NCBI GenBank assembly: GCA_017619495.1 | Contig: JAFZSF010000028.1 | Coordinates: forward strand, 1-47,933 | Reading direction: 5' to 3' | DNA from: Clostridia bacterium | GTDB lineage: Bacteria; Bacillota; Clostridia; Christensenellales; UBA1242 | DNA: 47,933 bases | Shown here: positions 33,786-42,296 of the stretch, piece after piece | Layout of the letters: each line of letters begins with the position of its first letter | Position numbering within the stretch: position 1 is the first letter of the stretch | The notes under the pieces: model-generated | Database searches by the model: none | Told to the model about the DNA's origin: nothing | The model's input: the letters and a program-made list of their open reading frames with translations, nothing else | Translations under genes and position numbers: made by a program

Positions 33786-34937
33786 TTAAGCTTCGTGGGT
33801 TTGGCGGGTACGACGCACTTTCACAATCACACCAACTACCACCAAAGTCAAACCAACCACGCCTAAAATACAAACCGTCATAAATAATACTTTCAACCAA
33901 TCATCGTCCCACCAATTTTTGCTGCTGGCACGATTGATATGTTCTGCGTATTCTTCATCAATTTTGGATATATCCAAATGGACAGCGGGACGCACGCCAG
34001 CCGCTTGGGCGACGGTACGCGCATGGATATAAGATTCTTGCGACTCACTACCATCCTTAGTTTTATTTGCCGAAAGTACCAGTGCATAATAACTTTCACT
34101 TTCTACACCAATGTCCGGATTACGCAACCATACGCGGTTAGCGATGGTAGTATCTTGCCATTGCAAAGTATTGGGTCTTAATACTTCTTTTGCGTCATCT
34201 AAGACTTGCCAAACCTGTAAATCACCCACCGATGGCAACCACAAACGATCACTACTATCCAAATCAAAGTAGGCGGTTAATTGGTTTTTATCGGCTTCAA
34301 CTTCATCGCGTTCAACTTGGGTTAAACCCTGTTTGGCGTAAGCCATGTATACAATTTTACGGTTAGCGTCATCATTGGCTTCGTTATGTCCTGCCACGAA
34401 GCCTGGAATTACTTTGTCTTTGTACTTAGCATACGCTTTATCGTCAAGCATGGTTTTCGCTGCTTCGTACAAGAATTTACGAATATCGCTACCGCCATCT
34501 TGATCTAAGATAACTTGACCATTTTCTTGTCCACTGGTATAAGCATCATTTTTCCAAACGGTTTTACTGTAACCATTGGTCCAAATATTGGCGCCATCTT
34601 GATAAAGATTAATGCCGGCACGGGCGGTTTTGTTAAAGTGTGTTGAAGTGTATGGATCAGCCATCCAGAAAGTTGCCACGCCATCATCAACTTTGGTTAA
34701 GCGCCAATCATGACCAAAAAATTTAAAAATGTTACCTTCAATTAAACCAGTTTTATCGACGGCATAACAGCCAGCATCATCGAACAAAATTTGACCGCTT
34801 AAATCGCCGTTAGCGTTACTGGCCGGCTGTAAAGACATAGTTTGCGCTTGCATAACTGGTACCAAAGTAGCCGCACCCACCACCAATAATGCTAAAACAA
34901 AAACCAATGTGCTGAATAATAGATTGATTTTTTTCAT
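33786..34937 (-). CDS. DUF6273-like cell-surface protein with C-terminal anchor
   Basis: The protein has an N-terminal signal peptide (KKINLLFSTLVFVLALLVV...), an extracellular domain of about 300 residues and a C-terminal membrane helix (about residues 345-370) ending in a basic tail. Phrases such as FKFFGHDWRLTKVDDGVATFWM and AGVRPAVHLDIS match the DUF6273 pattern found in many clostridial surface proteins; function unknown. There is no LPXTG sorting motif. The ATG 34937 has AAGGGG about 8 bases upstream, and the promoter TTGACT-17-TATCAT gives a leader of about 20 bases, unlike most units here. Confidence 0.85.
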   Translation of the reverse strand: MKKINLLFSTLVFVLALLVVGAATLVPVMQAQTMSLQPASNANGDLSGQILFDDAGCYAVDKTGLIEGNIFKFFGHDWRLTKVDDGVATFWMADPYTSTHFNKTARAGINLYQDGANIWTNGYSKTVWKNDAYTSGQENGQVILDQDGGSDIRKFLYEAAKTMLDDKAYAKYKDKVIPGFVAGHNEANDDANRKIVYMAYAKQGLTQVERDEVEADKNQLTAYFDLDSSDRLWLPSVGDLQVWQVLDDAKEVLRPNTLQWQDTTIANRVWLRNPDIGVESESYYALVLSANKTKDGSESQESYIHARTVAQAAGVRPAVHLDISKIDEEYAEHINRASSKNWWDDDWLKVLFMTVCILGVVGLTLVVVGVIVKVRRTRQTHEA

Positions 34938-34960
34938 TTTATATCCCCTTTCAAGTATCA

Positions 34961-34989
34961 ATGATAGCCAAAAAAAGGGGAAAAGTCAA
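34961..34989 (-). promoter_or_regulatory. Promoter of the DUF6273-like gene (with leader)
   Basis: -35 TTGACT (34984-34989), a 17-bp spacer and -10 TATCAT (34961-34966). It overlaps the 3' end of the upstream gene by a few bases. Confidence 0.65.
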
Positions 34990-35477
34990 TCCCCCTGCTT
35001 AATTTTTTTCAACATTTTTTGTTCAGACTTACTTAACGCTGACCGAGCCGACGAACGCACCTTAACGGGTGTTACACCGTCGCCCTTGGCCAATACCTTT
35101 TTGTGCGTGGGTGTTTGGTCAAAAGCCGAACGCGAAGCAGTGATATCATCGGTACCTTGTGGTGTACCAAACATACGACGCACTGCTGATTGCACCAATT
35201 CTTCCGAACTTAAAGTTTCAATCGCGGCTTTTAATTGTGGGTCATCATTACCCGAAAAAGTAGCATTCTCAATATAATCTATGGCGCTGGCTTTGGCGTA
35301 TTGGTCTTCCAAAAATTCACTTTCCGCCGCTGCGGTGCGTTCAGCAATATCTTTTTTGGCTAGGCGACGCGCTTCATCGTGAACTTTCAAACGCTCCGTT
35401 AGTTTTTCCATGGTAATAATTAGCAACCATAACAGACCTAATCCGGCGATCCCCAAAATCAACCATAACCATTCCAT
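34986..35477 (-). CDS. Small membrane-anchored protein, 163 aa
   Basis: N-terminal membrane helix (EWLWLILGIAGLGLLWLLII), then a charged, partly helical cytoplasmic part of about 140 residues and a basic C-terminus. Not recognised. The promoter TTGTCA-17-TAATTT ends 6 bases before the ATG, with no ribosome binding site; TATAAT one base before the ATG would be too close. It follows the RND gene on the same strand by 36 bases. Confidence 0.75.
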   Translation of the reverse strand: MEWLWLILGIAGLGLLWLLIITMEKLTERLKVHDEARRLAKKDIAERTAAAESEFLEDQYAKASAIDYIENATFSGNDDPQLKAAIETLSSEELVQSAVRRMFGTPQGTDDITASRSAFDQTPTHKKVLAKGDGVTPVKVRSSARSALSKSEQKMLKKIKQGD

Positions 35478-35483
35478 GATTAT

Positions 35484-35512
35484 AAATTAGCTTTAAATGG
35501 CGGTTTTGACAA
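35484..35512 (-). promoter_or_regulatory. Promoter of the 163-aa gene, leaderless geometry
   Basis: -35 TTGTCA (35507-35512), a 17-bp spacer and -10 TAATTT (35484-35489), ending 6 bases before the ATG at 35477. Confidence 0.55.
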
Positions 35513-35513
35513 C

Positions 35514-38500
35514 TTATTTTACAGGCTGTGCAGAGTTGGGAGCGCTTTTATCGGTTATTACTTTTACTTTTTTCTCACGACAGAAAATCGCATAGAACGC
35601 TGGCACCACGATTAAAGTGGTTAAAGTACCAAATAGTAAGCCACCAATGGAAACCACCGCCAACGGCTTAATCATATCGCTACTGCCCCCGGGGTTAAAT
35701 AGTGACCAACCAAACGCCATGGGTACCATCGCTAAAATCGTCGTCAGCGCTGTCATGAAAATCGGACGCATACGCGTGTGCATGGCGGTAACCAACGCTT
35801 CTTTAACCGATAAACCATCAGCACGGGCTTGGTTCGTATAATCGACCGCCAAAATACCATTGTTAATGACCACACCCATCAAAATTAACAAGCCAATCAA
35901 AGCCGGAATTGACAACGGCATGCCGGCAAAGAACAAAAAGAAGAAAGCACCGGTAAAGCCCAATGGTACACAAATTAAGATAATGAACGGCATCAAGAAA
36001 GATTGGAAAATGGCGACCATGACTAAATAAATCAAAGCAAAACCAACAGCCAAGGCGATGCCCATGGATTGATAACTTTCTTGCATTTCACCTTCCATAC
36101 CATTATCCAAAATGGTAACTCCCGCATCTTTGAAATCGCCATGGATTAATTCATCAACATAGCGGTTCATTAATGATTGAATTTGATTAGTATTAGCACT
36201 GGGGTTGGCTTTAACTTCGATGACCGCAGCATACTTGCCGTTTTGCTTCAAAATTTGTTGCACCCCGTCGTCATAACTTTCATAAATGATTGAACGAATA
36301 TTCAAGTTCTCTTTTTGGTCGGCGAACTTCGCGTCAATCGCTTTACCAAATTGTCCCAGGGTATTAAACGCCGCACTGTAATCACTGTTATCAACCGTTA
36401 ATGTAACCGAAACACTATTGGCTACCATATTGCTAGCCATACTGGCGGCCGTAACATCAATATCACTATAATATGTTTGGTCGAAATTTCGGAAGGCCTT
36501 GTACAACTTTTCACTAGCCTCGTCGGTCGTCAGGCTGCGTTGATCTTTCAATTTAATTTCGACCGACATACCAATTCCATTAGAAAGAATATTGGAGCCG
36601 TTATCATAGGCAATTACGCATTTATCTAAGTCGTTACCTAAGACATCAACTACCTGTTGGTATAAAGGTTGCGCCAAGGTTACTTTTTCGGCAACTGCTT
36701 GACCTTTGGCATTCAAAGTAGCCGTAACGGTCAAAGCACCTTCATCAGTTGACGGCAGCAAAATAAAGCCGTTAATCATCATCAAAGCGCCCGAACCCAC
36801 AAACAAAATCAATGCTAATAACACGGTCAACCATTTCTTGTCAATCGCAAAGCGCAACACCTTGTCAAAAACATGGTTAGCACCGGTGGTAAATTTACGC
36901 CAACTCGCACCCATTTTTTGCCAAAAGTTGGGCTTTCCTGTCGTAGCCACTTTGGTAATTGACGGATTAATTTTGAATGTAGACACAATCGACGGTAAGA
37001 ACATAACCGCAACTACAAACGAACACAATAGTGACAAGATAACCACCCAAACCAAATCAGTAAAGATTTGCATGATTAAACCGTCTAAGAAGAACATTGG
37101 GAAGAATACACAAATCGTAGTCAACGACGAAGCCAACATCGCCAGCATAATTTGTGACGCCCCTTTGATACACGCTTCGCGTAACGGGAACCCTTTACTG
37201 CGTAAACGGAAAATGTTTTCCAAAACCACGACCGAGTTATCAACCAACATACCAACCGCTAACGCTAAGCCGGACATCGAAATGATATTTAAGTTGATAC
37301 CCATGAAGTACATTGCGACAAAGGTACCAACCAAGGCTAACGGAATCGAAATTCCAATCGCCAAAGTCATTTTGAACGAACGCAAGAATAAGAACAAAAT
37401 CAATAAAGCCAATAAGCCACCAACGACCAAATTTTCCCCCACCGAACCCACAGTTTGGTTAATGTATTCGCCTTGGTTGTTGGTAATATCATAGTTAAAG
37501 CCCGGATTTTCCGCTTTAATTTTATCCAAAGTAACGATCACATTGGCGCAAGTTTCAGCCGTTACCGCGTTACCAGTTTTTTGAATTTGAATACTATAAG
37601 TATCAACCAAACCATGATCGGCAGAATTTTGCCACGCTTGGTTGTGGTCTTGTCCTTCAATTTTAGTTTCAATATTAGATGAAATTGAACCAACCCCTAC
37701 CGTAGCCGAAATTTTATCCAAAACATTGTTTTTGAACCAAGTCGTATCCCCAGCTTTATCCGTATGTGAAACAGTAACGAACATAACTGGCAATAAAGTG
37801 GGATCAATTTTTAAGATTTGTTGATTATAAACCGTATCATGCGCCCCAATATTATCCAGTCCCATATTTTCCAGCGCCATATTTAATTCGGTTAAATCGA
37901 CCGTGGCATCATTATAATATTCCAAAGTCATCATCACCACACCCATGGATAACATAGTCGTGCTACGCGTATTTTTAATCCCCGAAATATTCGCTACCGC
38001 TTGGGTCGCATCGGTCGTCAATTTTTCCAATTCAGCCGCAGTCGGCATCACTTCGGGCAAGACCAACCCCGCCATAATGGTTTGACCTTGTTTAAGATAA
38101 TATTGCGCAATTTGGTTCGCAGTTAACCCCTGCAAAGCAACTGGGTCATTCACATGCGCCATAAAATCATCTTTATCGGCATTGTAAGTGGCATCATCAT
38201 CGTAGTAGGCACGCGCATTGGTAAGCACCAAGATTATGAAGTCTTGTTGAAACTTAGTTGCTTTGGTAGCATCGTAATCTGGGTCAGAGGGGTCGGTATA
38301 GGTTTTAAGTAAAGCACCCAAGCGATTCATCGTTTTAGTTTGGTCAGGATTTAAGACCACCACCGCATACGGTAAATTCATGGACGGGAATAAATCGACC
38401 GTCATTTTAGAAAAGGCAAAAACACCCAAAATTAGGATCGCCATAATACAGACAAAAACGGTATAGGGTTTATGTACCCCGATTTTAGCGAACCAATTTT

Positions 38501-38540
38501 CTTTAATATTTTGATCTAACTGTGCTTGATTTTGTGACAT
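35514..38540 (-). CDS. RND-family efflux transporter (HAE1/SwrC type) with porter insert
   Basis: Proton-driven exporter of about 1008 aa with 12 membrane helices in the usual two halves. TM4 carries GLALAVGMLVDNSVVVLENI with the coupling Asp; TM10 has GVVINNGILAVDYTNQ. Between the first porter strand (MNLPYAVVVLN) and AELEKLTTDATQAVANISGI, where relatives have only about 12 residues, there are roughly 105 residues of unfamiliar Asp/Tyr/Thr-rich sequence. No membrane fusion protein lies next to it. The ATG 38540 is taken because CATAAT ends 8 bases before it, with a perfect TTGACA 17 bp up. Confidence 0.93.
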   Translation of the reverse strand: MSQNQAQLDQNIKENWFAKIGVHKPYTVFVCIMAILILGVFAFSKMTVDLFPSMNLPYAVVVLNPDQTKTMNRLGALLKTYTDPSDPDYDATKATKFQQDFIILVLTNARAYYDDDATYNADKDDFMAHVNDPVALQGLTANQIAQYYLKQGQTIMAGLVLPEVMPTAAELEKLTTDATQAVANISGIKNTRSTTMLSMGVVMMTLEYYNDATVDLTELNMALENMGLDNIGAHDTVYNQQILKIDPTLLPVMFVTVSHTDKAGDTTWFKNNVLDKISATVGVGSISSNIETKIEGQDHNQAWQNSADHGLVDTYSIQIQKTGNAVTAETCANVIVTLDKIKAENPGFNYDITNNQGEYINQTVGSVGENLVVGGLLALLILFLFLRSFKMTLAIGISIPLALVGTFVAMYFMGINLNIISMSGLALAVGMLVDNSVVVLENIFRLRSKGFPLREACIKGASQIMLAMLASSLTTICVFFPMFFLDGLIMQIFTDLVWVVILSLLCSFVVAVMFLPSIVSTFKINPSITKVATTGKPNFWQKMGASWRKFTTGANHVFDKVLRFAIDKKWLTVLLALILFVGSGALMMINGFILLPSTDEGALTVTATLNAKGQAVAEKVTLAQPLYQQVVDVLGNDLDKCVIAYDNGSNILSNGIGMSVEIKLKDQRSLTTDEASEKLYKAFRNFDQTYYSDIDVTAASMASNMVANSVSVTLTVDNSDYSAAFNTLGQFGKAIDAKFADQKENLNIRSIIYESYDDGVQQILKQNGKYAAVIEVKANPSANTNQIQSLMNRYVDELIHGDFKDAGVTILDNGMEGEMQESYQSMGIALAVGFALIYLVMVAIFQSFLMPFIILICVPLGFTGAFFFLFFAGMPLSIPALIGLLILMGVVINNGILAVDYTNQARADGLSVKEALVTAMHTRMRPIFMTALTTILAMVPMAFGWSLFNPGGSSDMIKPLAVVSIGGLLFGTLTTLIVVPAFYAIFCREKKVKVITDKSAPNSAQPVK

Positions 38541-38548
38541 AATCACTT

Positions 38549-38577
38549 ATTATGCTGATTATGCCAATATTTGTCAA
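38549..38577 (-). promoter_or_regulatory. Promoter of the RND gene
   Basis: -35 TTGACA (38572-38577), a 17-bp spacer and -10 CATAAT (38549-38554), 8 bases before the ATG at 38540. Confidence 0.75.
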
Positions 38578-38580
38578 TGT

Positions 38581-39483
38581 TTATTTTGATTTAGTTTTGG
38601 GTTTATTCACCGCTTTTTCGTTGTTGGTAGAAACGGTTTCTTTAATCGTGGTAAACAAAGTTGAAACATTGGCAAGGTCATTCGGTACAATAATTTTGGT
38701 AGCTTCGCCCGCCGCTAAGGCTTTCAAAGCTTCGTAACCCTGTAAGGTTAAATAAGCTGCGTCAGGTTTAGCCGCGACAATTTTTTCAATCGCTTGTTTT
38801 TGACCTTCGGCTTCGGTTAACAACGCCACTTTACGCGCTTCGGCTTTCAAAATTTCAGCTTCTTTTTCACCTTCGGCGACCAGAATTTTACTGCGCTTTT
38901 CACCTTCGGCTAACAAAATATTTTCACGGCGTTCGCGTTCCGCACGCATTTGCTTTTCCATGCTTTCTTGAATGGCTGCGGGTGGTAAAATATTTTTTAA
39001 TTCGACACGGTTGACTTTAATGCCCCATGGGTCGGTTGCCGTATCAATAATTTCACGCATCTTCGTATTAACCGTATCACGACTGCTTAAAGTTTCGTCC
39101 AATTCCAATTCGCCAACAATGTTACGCAAAGTGGTAGCGGTCAAATTTTCGATGGCAGCCATCGGGCGTTCAATCCCATAGGTATATAATTTGGGGTCAA
39201 CAATTTGGAAGAAAACCACACTGTCAATTTGCATTGTAACATTATCTTTGGTAATCACGGGTTGCGGTTTGAAATCGGCAACCTGTTCTTTCAAGCTGAT
39301 GGGCGCTGACGCGCGATCAATAAACGGCATAATAAAGCGCATACCCGTTCCCAGTGTTTTATAGTATTTACCTAAGCGTTCCACGATAACCGCGGTTCCC
39401 TGTTTAACGATGCGAATTGATAGTGAAAAAATTATCACTAAGGCGACACCGATGATGATAATAGCAATTAACCAAGGTTGCAT
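38581..39483 (-). CDS. SPFH/band 7 domain protein (stomatin/QmcA-like)
   Basis: Membrane-microdomain scaffold family. N-terminal membrane helix (about residues 4-24), the SPFH domain (VKQGTAVIVERLGKYYKTLGTGMRFIMPFID...) and a long helical region with repeated AEGEK/AEAR motifs, as in stomatin and QmcA. The protein is 300 aa. AAGGAG lies 9 bases upstream of ATG 39483, and NfeD is directly upstream, the standard NfeD-SPFH pair; such pairs often act in membrane protein quality control. Confidence 0.94.
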   Translation of the reverse strand: MQPWLIAIIIIGVALVIIFSLSIRIVKQGTAVIVERLGKYYKTLGTGMRFIMPFIDRASAPISLKEQVADFKPQPVITKDNVTMQIDSVVFFQIVDPKLYTYGIERPMAAIENLTATTLRNIVGELELDETLSSRDTVNTKMREIIDTATDPWGIKVNRVELKNILPPAAIQESMEKQMRAERERRENILLAEGEKRSKILVAEGEKEAEILKAEARKVALLTEAEGQKQAIEKIVAAKPDAAYLTLQGYEALKALAAGEATKIIVPNDLANVSTLFTTIKETVSTNNEKAVNKPKTKSK

Positions 39484-39502
39484 GATTGAATTCTCCTTTT
39501 TC

Positions 39503-39943
39503 TTATTTTTTAATTGTGCGCGCGGCAGGTTGCACAATCATTTTGTTACCTTCAACGCGTTCAATCACAACTTCATCATTTTGTTTTAAGTTAACACTGC
39601 ATGTTACTTTCCAAACCACATCATTAATTTTAATGGAAGATGTACCGTCCACAACATCGGATAACAAACGGGCGGTTTTGCCAAAGTATTGATCCACATT
39701 GGTCGGCACCGTCGGTTTTTTAATCAAGCGTTTTAACAACGGACGAGCTGTGCAAAGAGCGACCACAGTAACTACAAAAAAGATGCCCACCTGCCAATAA
39801 ACATTCACATGACAAGCCGCCAAAATTAACGCGACCAAAGCACCGACCGAAAAACAGCTGGCGAAAAAGTCGACTGTGAAAAATTCTAATAATAAAGTGA
39901 GTGCCATGACGACAGCCCAAACCACAATCATTGTTGTTGTCAT
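39503..39943 (-). CDS. NfeD-like membrane protein (short type)
   Basis: 146 aa: two or three membrane helices in the first 75 residues, then an OB-fold domain (GKTARLLSDV...DEVVIERVEGNKMIVQP) typical of short NfeD proteins, which partner SPFH proteins; no ClpP-like protease domain. First gene of the pair. TGGACA-17-TATAAT ends 8 bases before the ATG, or TAATAT 6 bases before it. Confidence 0.9.
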   Translation of the reverse strand: MTTTMIVVWAVVMALTLLLEFFTVDFFASCFSVGALVALILAACHVNVYWQVGIFFVVTVVALCTARPLLKRLIKKPTVPTNVDQYFGKTARLLSDVVDGTSSIKINDVVWKVTCSVNLKQNDEVVIERVEGNKMIVQPAARTIKK

Positions 39944-39951
39944 ACTACTAT

Positions 39952-39980
39952 ATTATAGTTTTTTCTTGGTCTTATGTCCA
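39952..39980 (-). promoter_or_regulatory. nfeD promoter, leaderless geometry
   Basis: -35 TGGACA (39975-39980), a 17-bp spacer and -10 TATAAT (39952-39957). It lies almost wholly in the 3' end of uvrB. Confidence 0.6.
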
Positions 39981-41914
39981 GTTTTTTGTTGCAAAGCGTT
40001 AATACGCTCGCGGTACTGAATGGCTAATTCAAAGTTCAAGTTTTGGCTGGCATTGTTCATTAAAGCCGTTAACTGCTCGACTGACAAATCTTCGGTGGTG
40101 GAACCGTCCTTTTCTTTCTTGGTGATATAAAGTGAATTCTTAATCGAACTATAAACGGTACGCGGTGTAATGTTATGTGCCGCATTATATTGCATTTGAA
40201 TTTGACGACGCCGTGCCGTTTCATCCATGGCGGCTTGCATACTGGGCGTGACGCTATTAGCGTACAAAATTACACGAGCTTTGGCATTACGCGCCGCACG
40301 ACCAATCGTTTGAATTAATGACCGCGTCGAGCGGAACAAACCTTCTTTATCCGCGTCCAAAATCGCGACTAACTCAACTTCGGGCAAATCCAAACCTTCA
40401 CGCAATAAGTTAATGCCGACAATAACATCAAATTGGTCTTGACGGAAAGCAGTTAAAATTTCCGTACGCTCCAAAGTGTCAATCTCACTGTGTAAATAAC
40501 GCACACGCACTTGGTTTTCGGTTAAAAATGCAGTCAAATCTTCCGCCATTTTTTTGGTTAAAGTGGTGATCAGAACTTTACCCTTGCCCGCCACCACGGT
40601 GCGAATTTCTTGCAAAACATCGCTGACTTGATGGTCTTTACCCCGCACAATTACCACAGGATCAAGTAATCCGGTCGGGCGAATAATTTGTTCGACGACA
40701 TGTTGCCCCGCCATTTCCAATTCGTACTTTTCAGGGGTTGCGGAAACATAGATACACTGCCCCAAGCGTTGATTGAATTCACGGAAATTCAACGGGCGAT
40801 TATCATAAGCCGATGGCAACCGGAAACCAAAATCGACCAAAACTTTTTTACGCGCACGGTCACCATTATACATACCGCGAATTTGCGGAATGGTAATGTG
40901 CGATTCGTCGATAAATACTAAGTAATCCTTAGGAAAATACGAAAGCAAAGTGTATGGTGGCTCGCCGGGCTGACGGCCATCAAAATAACGGGAGTAGTTT
41001 TCAATACCTTTGACAAAACCAAGTTCGGCTAACATTTCTAAATCATAATTAGTGCGTTGCGTAATACGGTGACTTTCCACCACCATGTTATGATCATCGA
41101 AGAATTTTTTTTGCACTGCCAAGTCGGCGCGAATTTTTTCAATGGCTTCGTGTAGGCGTTCCGACCCCACGGCAAAGTGCGACGCAGGGAAAATGGCGAT
41201 ATGCGATAACGATGAAATTTTGTTACCGGTCAAAGCGTCGACTTCAAAAATACCTTCAATTTCGTCACCCCAAAACTGTACTCGTACTGCCACATTAGAA
41301 GCATACGACGGGATAATATCCACGACATCACCATGCGCACGGAAACTGCCACGCACAAAATCGACATCGGCGCGCTTATATTGGTTATTCACCAAACGGG
41401 TAACCAAGTCGCGACGGTTCATTTCCATACCCGGACGCAACGAAATTCCCATTTTAAAATACTCTTGCGGTTCACCCAAACCATAAATACAGGATACCGA
41501 AGCCACCACAATCGTATCATTACGCTCACATAATGATGTGGTTGCCGCGTGACGCAATTTATCAATTTCGTCATTAATAGCCATGTCTTTTTCTATGTAA
41601 GTATCGGTCGCGGGCAAATAAGCTTCGGGCTGGTAATAATCATAATAGGATACGAAATATTCCACGCGGTTTTCGGGGAAAAATTCACGGAACTCATTAC
41701 ACAATTGCGCCGCCAAAGTTTTGTTGTGCGCAATGACCAGCGTCGGTCGATTAATGTTTTTAATTACATTGGCCATGGTAAAAGTCTTACCACTACCAGT
41801 AACACCCAAAAGTACTTGGTGGCGTACCCCGTCTTTAATTCCTTGTGACAAAGCCGCAATCGCTTGCGGCTGGTCTCCGGTAGGTTGATACTTGGCAACT
41901 AACTTAAAATCCAT
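39953..41914 (-). CDS. uvrB: Excinuclease ABC subunit B (UvrB)
   Basis: Damage-recognition helicase of nucleotide excision repair. It has Walker A GVTGSGKTFTMA, the beta-hairpin region VSYYDYYQPEAYLP, the helicase motif LVFIDESH, motif VI QTIGRAARN, and a C-terminal UVR motif (LTALMNNASQNLNFELAIQYRERI) for UvrC contact. At 653 aa it is full length. It starts 7 bases after the stop of the 124-aa gene without a ribosome binding site; AATAAT lies 6 bases before the ATG, but no convincing -35 is seen. Confidence 0.98.
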   Translation of the reverse strand: MDFKLVAKYQPTGDQPQAIAALSQGIKDGVRHQVLLGVTGSGKTFTMANVIKNINRPTLVIAHNKTLAAQLCNEFREFFPENRVEYFVSYYDYYQPEAYLPATDTYIEKDMAINDEIDKLRHAATTSLCERNDTIVVASVSCIYGLGEPQEYFKMGISLRPGMEMNRRDLVTRLVNNQYKRADVDFVRGSFRAHGDVVDIIPSYASNVAVRVQFWGDEIEGIFEVDALTGNKISSLSHIAIFPASHFAVGSERLHEAIEKIRADLAVQKKFFDDHNMVVESHRITQRTNYDLEMLAELGFVKGIENYSRYFDGRQPGEPPYTLLSYFPKDYLVFIDESHITIPQIRGMYNGDRARKKVLVDFGFRLPSAYDNRPLNFREFNQRLGQCIYVSATPEKYELEMAGQHVVEQIIRPTGLLDPVVIVRGKDHQVSDVLQEIRTVVAGKGKVLITTLTKKMAEDLTAFLTENQVRVRYLHSEIDTLERTEILTAFRQDQFDVIVGINLLREGLDLPEVELVAILDADKEGLFRSTRSLIQTIGRAARNAKARVILYANSVTPSMQAAMDETARRRQIQMQYNAAHNITPRTVYSSIKNSLYITKKEKDGSTTEDLSVEQLTALMNNASQNLNFELAIQYRERINALQQKTGHKTKKKL

Positions 41915-41921
41915 ATTACGA

Positions 41922-42296
41922 TTATTTACCGAAAATGCGGTTCAAAATGACACCTAGAACGAAAGCCAAAATGGCACCACCGACGGTTAAACCAAGTTTC
42001 CACAGTAAGGAGCGCATCATTTGGCGTTTTTGCGATTGGCGTTCACGGTCAAAAGCCGCACCACGCATAGTCAAAGAAACCAAGAAATAAACTTTTCCGT
42101 TCTTTTCTTTCTTTTCGCATTCAATGTAATCATCCAACGCTAAATTACTAACCACCACATCTAATTGCTTAGCGGTGATTTCGTATTTCGGCATTAAAGC
42201 GGTCAACAATTCCTTAGGAGTGAAAATGCCTTTGTTTTCACCCTTGCACTTTTCAAAGATGTACGACATCACACGGGTTTCAGTCTTATTTAGCAT
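41922..42296 (-). CDS. Winged-helix-like protein with C-terminal membrane anchor, 124 aa
   Basis: The first 80 residues (LNKTETRVMSYIFEKCKGENKGIFTPKELLTAL...LALDDYIECEKKEKNGKVYFLVSLTMRGAAF) read like a winged helix-turn-helix domain with a final wing strand. A basic segment (RERQSQKRQMMRS) and one membrane helix follow. A membrane-tethered regulator is possible; I do not recognise a family. The ATG overlaps the end of the giant surface-protein gene by 11 bases, with GGAGGAGG about 12 bases upstream, so the two are coupled. Confidence 0.75.
   Translation of the reverse strand: MLNKTETRVMSYIFEKCKGENKGIFTPKELLTALMPKYEITAKQLDVVVSNLALDDYIECEKKEKNGKVYFLVSLTMRGAAFDRERQSQKRQMMRSLLWKLGLTVGGAILAFVLGVILNRIFGK

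Noticed and set aside
36706-37494. 262-aa open frame on the plus strand
   Set aside because: Lies wholly opposite the RND transporter gene, has no family signature or start signal, and is a codon-bias shadow.
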